Positions 49,981-59,916 are shown, counted from the stretch's first letter. The stretch is DNA of 64,000 bases from Streptomyces sp. R41 (GCF_041053055.1 NZ_CP163443.1:9283001-9347000), one strand, 5' to 3'. Notes: generated by a model not told the origin, from the sequence alone. Program-made: numbers and translations.

Positions 49981-51201
49981 ATGCGCAGCGGTGGACCTTC
50001 GGTGCTGGGAATCGTACTTGCGGGTGGAGAGGGCAAGCGTCTGATGCCCCTCACCGCGGACCGCGCGAAACCCGCGGTCACCTTCGGCGGTACATACCGC
50101 CTCGTCGACTTCGTACTCTCCAACCTCGTCAACGCCGACATCCTGCGCGTCTGCGTCCTGACGCAGTACAAGTCGCACTCCTTGGACCGGCATGTGACCA
50201 CGACCTGGCGGATGTCGAGCCTGCTCGGCAACTACGTCACTCCCGTCCCGGCCCAGCAGCGGCTCGGCCCGCGCTGGTACCTGGGCAGTGCCGACGCGAT
50301 CCTGCAGTCGCTGAACCTCGTGTACGACGAACGGCCCGAGTACATCGCGGTGTTCGGCGCCGACCACGTCTACCGGATGGACCCGCGGCAGATGCTCGCC
50401 CAGCACATCGAGGGCGGCGCGGGCGTCACGGTGGCCGGGATACGCGTGCCGCGCGCCGAGTCCTCCTCCTTCGGGGTCATCAGCCCCGGCTCGGACGGCC
50501 AGACCGTGCAGGGCTTCCTGGAGAAGCCCGCCGACCCGCCCGGTCTGCCGGACGACCCCGAGTGCGTCTTCGCCTCGATGGGCAACTACATCTTCACCAC
50601 CAAGGCCCTGGTGGAGGCGCTCCAGCGGGACGCCGAGGACGAGCGCTCCGTGCACGACATGGGCGGTTCGATCCTGCCCATGCTCACCGACCGGGGCGAG
50701 GCGCAGCTCTACGACTTCAGCGACAACCACGTACCCGGCGAGACCACCCGCGACCAGGGCTACTGGCGCGACGTCGGAACCCTCGACGCGTACTACGACG
50801 CCCACATGGACCTGATCGCCGAGCGCCCGGCCTTCAACCTCTACAACCGCAGCTGGCCCATCTACACCCACTCCGGGCAGCTGTCGCCGGCGAGATTCAA
50901 CGCCGGTGGCATCGCCAGCGAGTCCATCATCAGCGCGGGCTGCCTGATCCGCGGGCAGGTCACAAGGTCCGTGCTCTCACCGGGCGTTGTCGTCGACCCG
51001 GGAGCCGTCGTCCAGGGCTCGGTCCTGCACGACAACGTCCACATAGGGCGGGGCGCGGTCGTGCGCGGCGCGGTCCTGGACAAGAACGTCGAGGTGCCGC
51101 CGGGCGCGACGATCGGCGTCAACCCCTCGCGGGACGCGGAGCTTTACACGGTGTCCAAGGGCGGGGTGATCGCCCTGGGCAAGGGGCAGCTCGTTTCGTA
51201 G
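49981..51201 (+). CDS. glgC: Glucose-1-phosphate adenylyltransferase
   Basis: 406 residues. The nucleotide-binding start is [20 protein letters not shown] with AKPAVTFGG. Further family blocks are [32 protein letters not shown] and [16 protein letters not shown]. The C-terminal left-handed beta-helix is visible as hexapeptide-like repeats ([20 protein letters not shown]). It makes ADP-glucose for glycogen and maltosyl-phosphate synthesis. It follows the GlgA/GlgM gene. Confidence 0.96.
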   Translation: MRSGGPSVLGIVLAGGEGKRLMPLTADRAKPAVTFGGTYRLVDFVLSNLVNADILRVCVLTQYKSHSLDRHVTTTWRMSSLLGNYVTPVPAQQRLGPRWYLGSADAILQSLNLVYDERPEYIAVFGADHVYRMDPRQMLAQHIEGGAGVTVAGIRVPRAESSSFGVISPGSDGQTVQGFLEKPADPPGLPDDPECVFASMGNYIFTTKALVEALQRDAEDERSVHDMGGSILPMLTDRGEAQLYDFSDNHVPGETTRDQGYWRDVGTLDAYYDAHMDLIAERPAFNLYNRSWPIYTHSGQLSPARFNAGGIASESIISAGCLIRGQVTRSVLSPGVVVDPGAVVQGSVLHDNVHIGRGAVVRGAVLDKNVEVPPGATIGVNPSRDAELYTVSKGGVIALGKGQLVS

Positions 51202-51317
51202 ACCGGTGGCGACGGCCTCGGTGGGCGCTTCGGCCACCGGGGCCGTCGCCATGCCCCTGGTTTGTCATGTGCCTGGACAGAAGGTGGAACCCGTGTTGTC
51301 ATGCCAACTGCCGTTGA

Positions 51318-51331
51318 TGACAACGTTGTAC
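51318..51331 (+). promoter_or_regulatory. LacI-type operator palindrome upstream of the GH2 gene
   Basis: TGACAACGTTGTAC centres on ACAACGTTGT (51320-51329), a perfect palindrome with the central CG typical of LacI-family operators. A second inverted repeat, GTTGTCAT (51295-51302) with ATGACAAC (51317-51324), overlaps it. It lies 48 bp before the GH2 start. Confidence 0.5.
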
Positions 51332-51376
51332 CGCCTGAGCAAGAGCCGCCACACCCGTCCTCGACGAGGAGGATCC

Positions 51377-53977
51377 GTGCGCATCAGACGACTCAGAGAC
51401 CGACTCGCGTTACTGTTCGCCGCAGCACTCGGCATCGGGGGCCTCACCGCGGCGCCCGCCGTCGCCGACGACCCCGTGGAGATCCACGGTCTGAAGGGTG
51501 AGTACTACACCCAGTCCGCCCCCGGTGCCTTCGACTTCCACGAGCTGAAAGCCACCGGCTTCGACCCGAACCTCGACTTCGACAACCTGGAACCCCGACT
51601 GAGCTTCGCCACAGGCCAGGACAACGATGTCAGCGTCCGCTGGACCGGGAAGATCGTGCCCGAGAAGACCGGTCCCACCACCTTCTCGATCATCGGTGAC
51701 AACGGCTTCCGCCTCTGGATCGACGGCAGGATCGTCATCGACCACTGGGTCGACGACTGGGACCGGGAACAGACCGCCGAGCCCGTCGATCTGACGGCAG
51801 GTCACGCCTACGACTTCAAGCTCGAGTACTTCGAGCACTACGGCGGCTCCAACCTCCATCTGCGCTGGACCGAGCCGGGCGGCAGCAAAGTGGCCGTCCC
51901 GCAGTCCGCGTTCCGCCTGCCCGACGGTTACGACTACGACGGCGCCCTCGCGACCACGGTCCGCGCCGACGGCCGTACCCTCCAACTCGACTTCGCCCGC
52001 CCGCTCTCCGCACCGCCCGCCAAGCTCACCGATCACATCCAGGCGGTCATCGGCGGCGCCAAGTGGCCCCTGGGAGAGGCCAGGGTGGACCCCGCCGACC
52101 CCAAGTCCCTGCTGATCGGCCTCAAGGAGCCGGTCGTCGGCAACAAGACGGGCACGGCCCGCGGCATGGCCGACCTGCGCTACGACGGCGCCGGCGGCCT
52201 GAGCGACGGGTCGCGCACGATCGGCGCGTTCTGGAGCAGCGGGCCCAACCGGTCGACATATGAACTCCGCACCAAGTGGGCCGACGAGGTCTCTCCCGAC
52301 AACGCCCACCCCGAGTACCCGAGGCCCCAACTGACCCGCGACGCCTGGCGGAACCTCAACGGGCGCTGGCAGTTCGCGGCGGCGACCGCCGGTGAGCAAC
52401 CCCCCGTCGGGAGGACGCTCGGCGAGCGCATCCTCGTCCCGTACCCCGTGGAGTCCCAACTCTCCGGCATCGAACGGCACGAGGACCGCATGTGGTACCG
52501 CCGCACCTTCACCGTCCCGGCCGACTGGCGGATCGGCTCGGGCAAGCGGCTCCAGCTCAACTTCGGCGCCGTCGACTGGCAGGCCGAGGTGTACGTCAAC
52601 GGGACCAGGGTCGCCGAACACCAGGGCGGCTACGACAAGTTCAGCGCCGACATCACCGACGCGCTGAAGCCCGGCCGCACCCAGGAACTGATCGTCGGTG
52701 TGTACGACCCCACCGACGCGGCGAGCGGGGAGAACCCGCCCGTCGGCAAACAGCGCCTCGACCCGAGCGGCATCTGGTACACCCCCTCCTCCGGCATCTG
52801 GCAGACGGTGTGGATGGAGCCAGTCGCCACCGACCACGTGGACTCGCTCAAGCTCACGCCGGACGTCGAGGCAGGCCAACTGCGCATAGAAACCAGGGGC
52901 GTCCGCGACGGAATGCCGGTCACGGCGTCGGCGTACGACGGGGGACGGAAGGTCGCCACCGCGACCGGTCGCACCGGACAGCCGCTGACTCTGAAGCTCG
53001 CCGAGCCGCGCCTGTGGTCTCCGGACGACCCCTTCCTCTACGACCTCAGGGTGACGGTCGGCGCCGACCGTGTCGGCAGCTACTTCGGGATGCGCTCGAT
53101 CGCCGTCGAGAAGGTCGATGGCACCCCGCGCACGGTCCTCAACGGCAAGCCGGTCTTCATGATGGCCACGCTCGACCAGGGCTTCTGGCCCGACGGCCTC
53201 CACACGGCGCCGACCGACGAGGCCCTCGCGTACGACCTGCGGATGCACAAGGAGATGGGCTTCAACGCGGTGCGCAAGCACATCAAGGTGGAGCCCGACC
53301 GCTGGTTCTACTGGGCGGACCGGCTCGGGCTGCTGGTCTGGCAGGACATGCCCGCGATGACCGCCGGGGTGGACCCGAGCGCCGCCTCCCGCGCCGAGTA
53401 CGAGCGCGAGATGAAGCAGATGATCGACGAGCACATCAGCAGCCCGTCGGTGGTCATGTGGGTGACGTTCAACGAGGGCTGGGGCCAGTACGACGAGGCC
53501 CGGATCGCCGAGCAGGCCAAGGCGTGGGACCCGACCCGGCTCGTCAACGGCATGTCGGGCCTCAACCTCGGGGTGGACGGCGGCACCGGCGACATCATGG
53601 ACGAGCACGGCTATCCGAGCCCGGCGCTGCCGCCTCACCCCGACGGGAGACGCGCGCTCGTCAGCGGCGAGTACGGCGGCCTCGGGCTCGCCGTGCCCGG
53701 GCACGCCTGGTCGGTGCAGCAGTCGTACGTGGATGTCGACCCGGCGACGTACACCGACGACTATCTGGCCCGCCTCGCCGAGGTGCGCGCCCTCGTCTGC
53801 CGGGGGAGCAACGGCGCCGTCTACACCCAGATCTCGGACGTGGAGGGCGAGCTCAACGGGCTCCTGACCTATGACCGCAAGGTCGTGAAGCCGGATGTGC
53901 GGCGGCTCAAGGCCGCGCACGACGCGCTGATCCACGACGCCTCCCAGGCGATCCCGGCAGGCTGCCAGGGAACCTGA
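51377..53977 (+). CDS. Secreted GH2-family glycoside hydrolase with PA14 domain
   Basis: 866 residues from GTG 51377 (GAGGAGGA upstream). A signal peptide (MRIRRLRDRLALLFAAALGI to AVA) is followed by a PA14 domain (residues ~30-190; FSIIGDNGFRLWIDGRIVID), a GH2 sugar-binding domain (MWYRRTFTVP), the Ig-like domain and the TIM barrel. The acid/base is E700 in TFNEGWGQYD and the likely nucleophile E765 in VSGEYGGLG. It cleaves beta-linked sugars outside the cell; exact specificity is open. A GH92 gene follows after 53 bp. Confidence 0.92.
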   Translation: MRIRRLRDRLALLFAAALGIGGLTAAPAVADDPVEIHGLKGEYYTQSAPGAFDFHELKATGFDPNLDFDNLEPRLSFATGQDNDVSVRWTGKIVPEKTGPTTFSIIGDNGFRLWIDGRIVIDHWVDDWDREQTAEPVDLTAGHAYDFKLEYFEHYGGSNLHLRWTEPGGSKVAVPQSAFRLPDGYDYDGALATTVRADGRTLQLDFARPLSAPPAKLTDHIQAVIGGAKWPLGEARVDPADPKSLLIGLKEPVVGNKTGTARGMADLRYDGAGGLSDGSRTIGAFWSSGPNRSTYELRTKWADEVSPDNAHPEYPRPQLTRDAWRNLNGRWQFAAATAGEQPPVGRTLGERILVPYPVESQLSGIERHEDRMWYRRTFTVPADWRIGSGKRLQLNFGAVDWQAEVYVNGTRVAEHQGGYDKFSADITDALKPGRTQELIVGVYDPTDAASGENPPVGKQRLDPSGIWYTPSSGIWQTVWMEPVATDHVDSLKLTPDVEAGQLRIETRGVRDGMPVTASAYDGGRKVATATGRTGQPLTLKLAEPRLWSPDDPFLYDLRVTVGADRVGSYFGMRSIAVEKVDGTPRTVLNGKPVFMMATLDQGFWPDGLHTAPTDEALAYDLRMHKEMGFNAVRKHIKVEPDRWFYWADRLGLLVWQDMPAMTAGVDPSAASRAEYEREMKQMIDEHISSPSVVMWVTFNEGWGQYDEARIAEQAKAWDPTRLVNGMSGLNLGVDGGTGDIMDEHGYPSPALPPHPDGRRALVSGEYGGLGLAVPGHAWSVQQSYVDVDPATYTDDYLARLAEVRALVCRGSNGAVYTQISDVEGELNGLLTYDRKVVKPDVRRLKAAHDALIHDASQAIPAGCQGT

Positions 53978-54030
53978 CGCCCCGCCCCGACCATGAGGAC
54001 AACGATGTCGAATTCCCGGAGGTCTCCCGC

Positions 54031-56361
54031 ATGAGATGGACCCGGCGCCTGCGCCTGTGCACGGCCGGGCTGGTGACAGCGTCCGCGCTGTTCGCCCTGC
54101 CCTCCGCACAGGCCGCCGAGCCGCGCGACGGTCGACTCACCGATCTGGTCAACCCGTTCATCGGAGCGGAGAACGAAGGCAACACCTATCCCGGCGCCGC
54201 CGTGCCCTTCGGCATGGTGCAGTTCTCCCCGGACACCGGCCACAACACCGGCTACGACTACTCCCAGAACCACATCCGCGGCTTCTCCCTCGTCCATCTG
54301 TCGGGCGTCGGCTGCGGCCTGGGCGGCGACCTGCCCGTGCTGCCGACGGTCGGTGACATCACCCGGACGGACTACGCCCAGTACGAGGCCGAGTTCGGCC
54401 ACGACTCCGAGAAGGCGAGCCCCGGCTACTACAAGGTCGGCCTGAAGACCGGCATCGACGCCGAGCTGACGGCCACCGAGCGCACCGGCGTGCAGCGCTA
54501 CACCTTCCCCGCCACGGACAAGGCCAATGTCCTGCTGAACGCCGGCCAGTCGCTGCACAAGACCCTCTCCACCAAGGTCGAGATCCTCGACAGCCGGACC
54601 GTGCGCACGGCGATCACCGGCAGCGGCTTCTGCCAGGCCACGAAGCCGTACACGGTGTACACGATCACGCGCTTCGACCGTCCGTTCACGACCTCGGGCA
54701 CCTGGAACGGCGACACCGTCACCGAGGGCTCCAAGGAGTCGGTGAGCACAGGACGCAATGGCGCCTTCGTCCGCTTCGACACCACCAAGGACCGTACGGT
54801 CGAGGCGACCACCGCCCTGTCGTACGTGGATGCCGGCGGCGCGGCCGTCAACCTCCGCTCCGAGGGCGGCCGTTCGTTCGACTCCGTCCGCGGCGCGGCC
54901 CGCAGCGCGTGGGAGGACCGGCTCGACGACGTACGGGCACAGGGCGGCAGCGACACCCTGCGCCGCACGTTCTACTCGTCGCTCTACCGGTCCTTCCTGG
55001 CCCCCAACATCGGCAGTGACGCCGACGGCCGCTACACCGGCTGGGACCAGAAGATCCATCGCGCCCAGGGCTTCACGTACTACCAGAACTGGTCGCTGTG
55101 GGACACCTACCGCACCCAGTCGCAGCTCCTGGCCCTGCTCGCGCCGCGCGAGGCGCGGGACATGGCGATCTCCGTGATCAAGATCGACGAGGAGAGCGGC
55201 TGGCTGCCCAAGTGGGGCTACGGCACGGTCGAGACGAACATCATGACCGGCGACCCGGTCACCCCGTTCCTCACCAACGCCTATCAGCAGGGTCTGCTCA
55301 AGGGGTACGAGGAGAGGGCCTACCGCGCCCTGAAGAAGAACGCCGACGGGGTGCCGCCCGCCGACTCGCCCGCCGTGGGCCGCGAGGCCAACAAGGAGTA
55401 CATCGCGAACGGCTTCGCGCCCTACATCAAGGGCCGCCCGCACGCGAAGCCCGGCGATTCGGACTACGACCACGGCGCGTCCGCGACGCTGGAGTACGCC
55501 CTGTCGGACGCGATGCTCGGCGCGATGGCGCGGGACCTGGGCCATGACGCGGACGCCGCGCGCTATGCCGCACGGGCCCGGAACTACCGTAAGATCTACG
55601 ACAGTTCGACCGGGTTCTTCCGTGCGCGGGACGCCGCCGGCGCCTTCACCGGACCGGCGGATCCGGCCCGGAGCGAGGGCTTCCACGAGGGCACGTCCTG
55701 GCAGTACCAGTGGCTCGTGCCGCAGGACCTGCCGGGCATGGTCGACCTGATCGGCGGCAAACAGACGGCCAACGACCGGCTCGACTCGTTCTTCGCGTAC
55801 GAGCAGCTCGTCAAGGACCCGGCGAAGACCGCCCGTGAGGTGTGGGTCAACGGCCCGTACGACTACTACAACGCGGACAAGTACAACCCGCAGAACGAGC
55901 CCGACCTGATCGCCCCGTACACCTACCTCTCGACCGGTCAGCCGTGGAAGACGACCGATGTGGTGCATGCCGCGTTGACGCTGTTCACGGACGCGCCGAC
56001 CGGAATGACCGGTAACGACGACCTGGGCACGATGTCGGCCTGGAACGTGCTCTCGTCCATCGGGATCTTCCCGGTCCAGCCCGGTTACGACACGTGGGGC
56101 CTGTCGACGCCGGTCTTCGAGCGGGTCGACCTGACGCTCGACCGTCGCTACTACCCGCGCGGCGCTCTGACGGTGACGGCGCCGGGCACCTCGGACAGCG
56201 ACCGGTACATCCAGTCCGCCCGGGTGGACGGAACTTCGTACGGCCGTACGTATCTGACGACCGAAGCGCTGCGAGGTCTGCGCTCGCTCTCCTTCACGGT
56301 CGGCGCCGAGCCGTCCGAATGGGGGACTTCCGCAGCGGCCGCGCCGCCCGTCCTGAACTGA
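54031..56361 (+). CDS. Secreted GH92-family alpha-mannosidase
   Basis: 776 residues. The signal peptide ends at SAQAAEP. The GH92 N-terminal domain begins LVNPFIGAENEGNTYPGAAV and FGMVQFSPDTG. The catalytic (alpha/alpha)6 region includes QNWSLWDTYRTQSQLLALLA, EGTSWQYQWLVPQDLPGMVD and TGNDDLGTMSAWNVLSSIGI. Known members are Ca-dependent exo-alpha-1,2- or 1,3-mannosidases. Together with the upstream GH2 it could strip fungal or yeast mannoprotein glycans. A strong terminator follows. Confidence 0.94.
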   Translation: MRWTRRLRLCTAGLVTASALFALPSAQAAEPRDGRLTDLVNPFIGAENEGNTYPGAAVPFGMVQFSPDTGHNTGYDYSQNHIRGFSLVHLSGVGCGLGGDLPVLPTVGDITRTDYAQYEAEFGHDSEKASPGYYKVGLKTGIDAELTATERTGVQRYTFPATDKANVLLNAGQSLHKTLSTKVEILDSRTVRTAITGSGFCQATKPYTVYTITRFDRPFTTSGTWNGDTVTEGSKESVSTGRNGAFVRFDTTKDRTVEATTALSYVDAGGAAVNLRSEGGRSFDSVRGAARSAWEDRLDDVRAQGGSDTLRRTFYSSLYRSFLAPNIGSDADGRYTGWDQKIHRAQGFTYYQNWSLWDTYRTQSQLLALLAPREARDMAISVIKIDEESGWLPKWGYGTVETNIMTGDPVTPFLTNAYQQGLLKGYEERAYRALKKNADGVPPADSPAVGREANKEYIANGFAPYIKGRPHAKPGDSDYDHGASATLEYALSDAMLGAMARDLGHDADAARYAARARNYRKIYDSSTGFFRARDAAGAFTGPADPARSEGFHEGTSWQYQWLVPQDLPGMVDLIGGKQTANDRLDSFFAYEQLVKDPAKTAREVWVNGPYDYYNADKYNPQNEPDLIAPYTYLSTGQPWKTTDVVHAALTLFTDAPTGMTGNDDLGTMSAWNVLSSIGIFPVQPGYDTWGLSTPVFERVDLTLDRRYYPRGALTVTAPGTSDSDRYIQSARVDGTSYGRTYLTTEALRGLRSLSFTVGAEPSEWGTSAAAAPPVLN

Positions 56362-56442
56362 CCGCGGACAGCTGCGGTCATACTCTGACGCACCTCGGAC
56401 GCACATCAGCCGCGCCTCAGGCACCTCTTGAGGCACACGAGC

Positions 56443-56466
56443 CCCGCCCCTCCCACGAGGGGCGGG
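56443..56466 (+). terminator. Terminator after the GH92 gene
   Basis: A perfect 10-nt stem (CCCGCCCCTC, 56443-56452, with 56457-56466) and CCAC loop, followed by ACTTAAT. Confidence 0.8.
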
Positions 56467-56536
56467 ACTTAATCTGCTGTTAACTGTGCGTAGCTTGATC
56501 GTACTTGACCGTAATCGCTTCTCGGAGGTTGACTGC

Positions 56537-57898
56537 TTGCCCACCCACCGTCGACGCGAGAGCAAGCCTTTGACTTCTGACCTCCTCGCACCACTCGACC
56601 TGGCGTTCTGGAACATCGAGTCCGCCCAGCACCCCATGCACCTGGGCGCCCTCGGCGTCTTCGTGGCCCACTCGCCCACGGCGGGCGCGCACGCCGCCGA
56701 TCTGCTCGCGGCCCGCGCGGCCGCGGTGCCGGGGCTGCGCATGCGGATCCGTGACGTGTGGGAGCCACTGGCCCCGCTCGCCTTCGGGAGTGCGACCCGC
56801 GAGCCCGCACCCGATTTCGAGCCGCTCGACCATGTCCGGCTGCACGCGCCGACCGCGGACTTCCACGCGGTGGCGGGCCGGCTGATGGAACGCCCTCTGG
56901 AGCGCGGCCGGCCGCCCTGGGAGGCGCATGTCCTGCCCGGCGAGGACGGCGTGTCCTTCGCCGTGCTCTTCAAGTTCCACCACGCGCTGGCCGACGGGCT
57001 GCGGGCGCTGATGCTCGCCGCCGCCATCATGGACCCGATGGACATGCCGGAGCCCCGCCCGCGCCCGGCGGAGCCGCCCCGGGGGCTCTTCCCGGATGTG
57101 CGCAAGCTGCCGGGCCTGGTCCGCGGCACCCTCTCCGACGTGGGCCGCGCCCTCGACATCGGCACCTCCGTCGCCCGCGCGACCCTGGGCGTACGGTCCT
57201 CGCCCGCCCTCACCTCGCAGCCCACCGGCACCCGGCGCACCGCGGGCGTGATCCTGGACCTCGATGAGGTGCACCGCGTCCGCAAGTCCGTGGGCGGCAC
57301 CGTCAACGACGTCCTGATCGCCGTCGTCGCGGGCGCCCTGCGCCGCTGGCTCGACGAACGCGGCGACGGCAGCGAGGGGGTCGCGCCGCGCGCCCTGATC
57401 CCCGTCTCCAAGCGCCGCCCGCGCACCGCGCACCCACAGGGCAACCGGCTCTCCGGGTACCTGATACGGCTTCCCGTCGACGACCCGGACCCGCTCGGAC
57501 GGCTGCGCACGGTGCGTACGGCGATGGACCGCAACAAGGACGCGGGGCCCAACAGGGGAGCGGGCGCCGTGGCGCTGCTCGCCGACCATGTGCCGCCGCT
57601 CGGGCACCGGTTCGGCGGGCCCGTCGTCGGCCAGGCGGCCCGGCTGCTGTTCGACATCCTCGTCACCAGCGTGCCGCTGCCCAGCCTCGGCCTGAAGCTC
57701 GGCGGCTGCCCGCTCGCCGAGGTCTATCCGTTCGCCCCGCTGGCCCGTGGGCAGGCGCTGGCGGTGGCCGTCTCGACGTACCGCGGGCGCGTCCACTACG
57801 GCCTCGTCGCCGATGCCGAGGCCGTGCCGGACCTCCATCGGCTGGCCCGTGCGCTGTCCGAGGAGGTGGAGACACTGATCGCCGCCTGCGGTTCCTGA
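56537..57898 (+). CDS. Wax ester synthase / diacylglycerol acyltransferase (WS/DGAT)
   Basis: 453 residues if the TTG at 56537 (GGAGG 8 bases upstream) is used; other starts (ATG 56486, TTG 56570) are possible. The catalytic motif HHALADG sits in LFKFHHALADGLRALMLAAA near residue 148. The N-terminal LLAPLDLAFWNIESAQHPMH and the C-terminal block NDVLIAVVAGALRRWL match the family. It transfers acyl-CoA to diacylglycerol or fatty alcohol, producing storage lipid. It is monocistronic after a terminator. S. coelicolor SCO0958 is the remembered counterpart. Confidence 0.93.
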   Translation: MPTHRRRESKPLTSDLLAPLDLAFWNIESAQHPMHLGALGVFVAHSPTAGAHAADLLAARAAAVPGLRMRIRDVWEPLAPLAFGSATREPAPDFEPLDHVRLHAPTADFHAVAGRLMERPLERGRPPWEAHVLPGEDGVSFAVLFKFHHALADGLRALMLAAAIMDPMDMPEPRPRPAEPPRGLFPDVRKLPGLVRGTLSDVGRALDIGTSVARATLGVRSSPALTSQPTGTRRTAGVILDLDEVHRVRKSVGGTVNDVLIAVVAGALRRWLDERGDGSEGVAPRALIPVSKRRPRTAHPQGNRLSGYLIRLPVDDPDPLGRLRTVRTAMDRNKDAGPNRGAGAVALLADHVPPLGHRFGGPVVGQAARLLFDILVTSVPLPSLGLKLGGCPLAEVYPFAPLARGQALAVAVSTYRGRVHYGLVADAEAVPDLHRLARALSEEVETLIAACGS

Positions 57899-57922
57899 GG
57901 TCACCGCCTGCGGTTCCTCAGG
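57882..57922. repeat. 19-bp direct repeat at the WS/DGAT 3' end
   Basis: CCGCCTGCGGTTCCTGAGG (57882-57900) is repeated with one change at 57904-57922. The stop codon TGA lies inside the first copy. The single G-to-C change lets CCTGAGG (57894-57900) pair with CCTCAGG (57916-57922), forming a hairpin that may end transcription. Confidence 0.75.
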
Positions 57923-58032
57923 GCCGTTGATCATCTCGGGTTTGGTGCCGCGCACCATTGCTCCGTAAAATTCCGCCTTCGAAAGCGAGCGCGGTTCGAA
58001 CGCGGCGCACAACCCGAGGAACGGCGACGACG

Positions 58033-59553
58033 ATGACGGTGACAGAGGACGGCCAGGCGGCTCTCGCCGTGGACACGGCAGAGGACGACCGGGCGACTTC
58101 CTCCGTCGACACGGCAGAGGTCTATGGGCCCGGTATCGACCCCGAGCGGCTGGCCGTCTGCCTCAGCGTGCTCGACGAACTCGAGAAGATCGAGGTCGAC
58201 CACCCCGACGCCATCGCGGTGCGCCGCGCCACCGCGGGCGTCTACCGCACGGTCAAGCAGCGCCGCCGCCAGGAGCGCCGGGCCGCCAAGACCGCCCACG
58301 ACAAGGCGGTCACGGAGGCCACGGCGACCGGCTCCGCGCAGCGCATCGACGACGAGACGGAGGGCATCCTGCCCTCGTCCGTGACCGAGGCCGGCGAGAT
58401 CGCGGGGATACTCCAGCGCCCGCGCTCCTGCTACATCTGCAAGGCGCGGTACGTCGAGGTCGACTACTTCTACCACCAGCTCTGCCAGAACTGCGCCGCC
58501 GAGAACCGTGCCCGCCGCGACGCCCGCGCCGACCTCACCGGCAAGCGCGCGCTGCTCACCGGCGGCCGGGCCAAGATCGGTATGTACATCGCGCTTCGGC
58601 TGCTGCGCGACGGCGCGCACACGACGATCACCACGCGCTTCCCGAACGACGCGATCCGCCGTTTCAAGGCCATGCCCGACAGCGACGAGTGGATCGGCCG
58701 GCTGAAGATCGTCGGCATCGACCTGCGTGACCCCGCGCAGGTCGTCGCGCTCGCCGACTCGGTCGCCGCCGAGGGCCCGCTCGACATCCTGATCAACAAC
58801 GCGGCCCAGACCGTCCGCCGCTCCCCGGGCGCCTACAGTGAGCTGCTCGCCGCCGAGGCCGGCCCGCTGCCCGCGGGTGAGCTGCCGCCCGCCGAGGTGA
58901 TCGGCACCTTCGGCTCCGGCGCCGTCGCCGCGCTCCCGGTCGCCGGGGGCGGCGCGCTCACCGCGCAGGACGTCACCGACCTCGCCCTGGTGTCCGGCTC
59001 AGCATCCCTGGAGCGGATCGCGGCCGGTACGGCCATCGACGCGGGCGGGCTCGTCCCCGACCTGCACGACACCAACAGCTGGATCCAGTCGGTGGATGAG
59101 GTCACGCCGGTCGAGCTCCTGGAGGTCCAGCTCTGCAACTCGACGGCGCCCTTCATCCTCATCAGCCGCCTGCGCGCGGCCATGGCGGCCGCCGACGCCA
59201 AGCGCACGTACATCGTGAACGTCTCCGCGATGGAGGGCGTCTTCAACCGCGGCTACAAGGGCGCGGGCCACCCCCACACCAACATGGCCAAGGCCGCCCT
59301 GAACATGCTCACGCGCACCAGCGCGCAGGAGATGTTCGAGAAGGACCGCATCCTGATGACCGCCGTCGACACCGGCTGGATCACCGACGAGCGCCCGCAC
59401 CCCGACAAGATGCGCCTCGCCGACGCGGGCTTCCACGCCCCGCTCGACCTTATCGACGGCGCGGCCCGGGTATACGATCCGATTGTGCGAGGCGAGCAGG
59501 GTGAGGACCTCTACGGCGTCTTCCTCAAGGACTACGCGCCCGGCAAGTGGTGA
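58033..59553 (+). CDS. Zinc-ribbon-containing SDR-like protein
   Basis: 506 residues from ATG 58033 (GAGGAACGG upstream). The N-terminal ~125 residues are charged with a basic helical stretch (VKQRRRQERRAAKTAHDKA). A CxxC-CxxC pair follows (C133, C136, C151, C154; RPRSCYICKARYVEVDYFYH), probably binding zinc. The SDR Rossmann domain starts KRALLTGGRAKIGMYIALRL. In the catalytic region, NVSAMEG and HPHTNMAKAALNML show Lys but Thr where the usual Tyr of YxxxK stands. Enzymatic activity may be altered. The partner and substrate are unknown. Confidence 0.88.
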   Translation: MTVTEDGQAALAVDTAEDDRATSSVDTAEVYGPGIDPERLAVCLSVLDELEKIEVDHPDAIAVRRATAGVYRTVKQRRRQERRAAKTAHDKAVTEATATGSAQRIDDETEGILPSSVTEAGEIAGILQRPRSCYICKARYVEVDYFYHQLCQNCAAENRARRDARADLTGKRALLTGGRAKIGMYIALRLLRDGAHTTITTRFPNDAIRRFKAMPDSDEWIGRLKIVGIDLRDPAQVVALADSVAAEGPLDILINNAAQTVRRSPGAYSELLAAEAGPLPAGELPPAEVIGTFGSGAVAALPVAGGGALTAQDVTDLALVSGSASLERIAAGTAIDAGGLVPDLHDTNSWIQSVDEVTPVELLEVQLCNSTAPFILISRLRAAMAAADAKRTYIVNVSAMEGVFNRGYKGAGHPHTNMAKAALNMLTRTSAQEMFEKDRILMTAVDTGWITDERPHPDKMRLADAGFHAPLDLIDGAARVYDPIVRGEQGEDLYGVFLKDYAPGKW

Positions 59554-59627
59554 TCCGCCGGCCGTGACGCGCGGCCCGGCGCCCGTAGGGAGCCCGGACC
59601 CTGGTGAGTACCGCGCCGGGAGTTCCC

Positions 59628-59861
59628 ATGGCCAGTTCACACGACATCGATCCGCGGGCCTTCGAGGATCCGCGCAACCGCTACCCGACCGACGAAGAGT
59701 TCTACGCGAGCGGCCGCCCGGCCCACCCCGTGCTGCCTGAGGACCGGCCCCGCGGAGGCGGGGGCACGGTTCCCGTGAAGCACCGGGGGACCTGGGCCAC
59801 GGTCGCACTCGTCGCCGGCATCTGCCTGCTGATCCTGGTAGGGATCGCTCTGTTCCCGTGA
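59628..59861 (+). CDS. Small single-span membrane protein
   Basis: 77 residues from ATG 59628; a GTG at 59604 is in frame. A polar N-terminus with Asp, Arg and Pro (DIDPRAFEDPRNRYPTDEEF) is followed by a basic stretch and a C-terminal membrane helix (WATVALVAGICLLILVGIAL). The topology is probably a tail-anchored cytoplasmic domain. It follows the zinc-ribbon SDR gene by 74 bp in the same direction. I do not recognise a family. Confidence 0.65.
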   Translation: MASSHDIDPRAFEDPRNRYPTDEEFYASGRPAHPVLPEDRPRGGGGTVPVKHRGTWATVALVAGICLLILVGIALFP

Positions 59862-59916
59862 GGGATACCGGGCCACCGTCATGAGTGAGGTGGTGCGTAT
59901 GACCGCAGACGGTCGT

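Noticed and set aside
51410..54109. 899-codon minus-strand open frame opposite the GH2 gene
   Set aside because: Antisense shadow of a gene with signal peptide, PA14 domain and both catalytic Glu on the plus strand.
53869..57666. 1265-codon minus-strand open frame across the GH2 end, the GH92 gene and most of the WS/DGAT gene
   Set aside because: It spans intergenic gaps and a terminator and overlaps three well-supported plus-strand genes; its composition is antisense-like.
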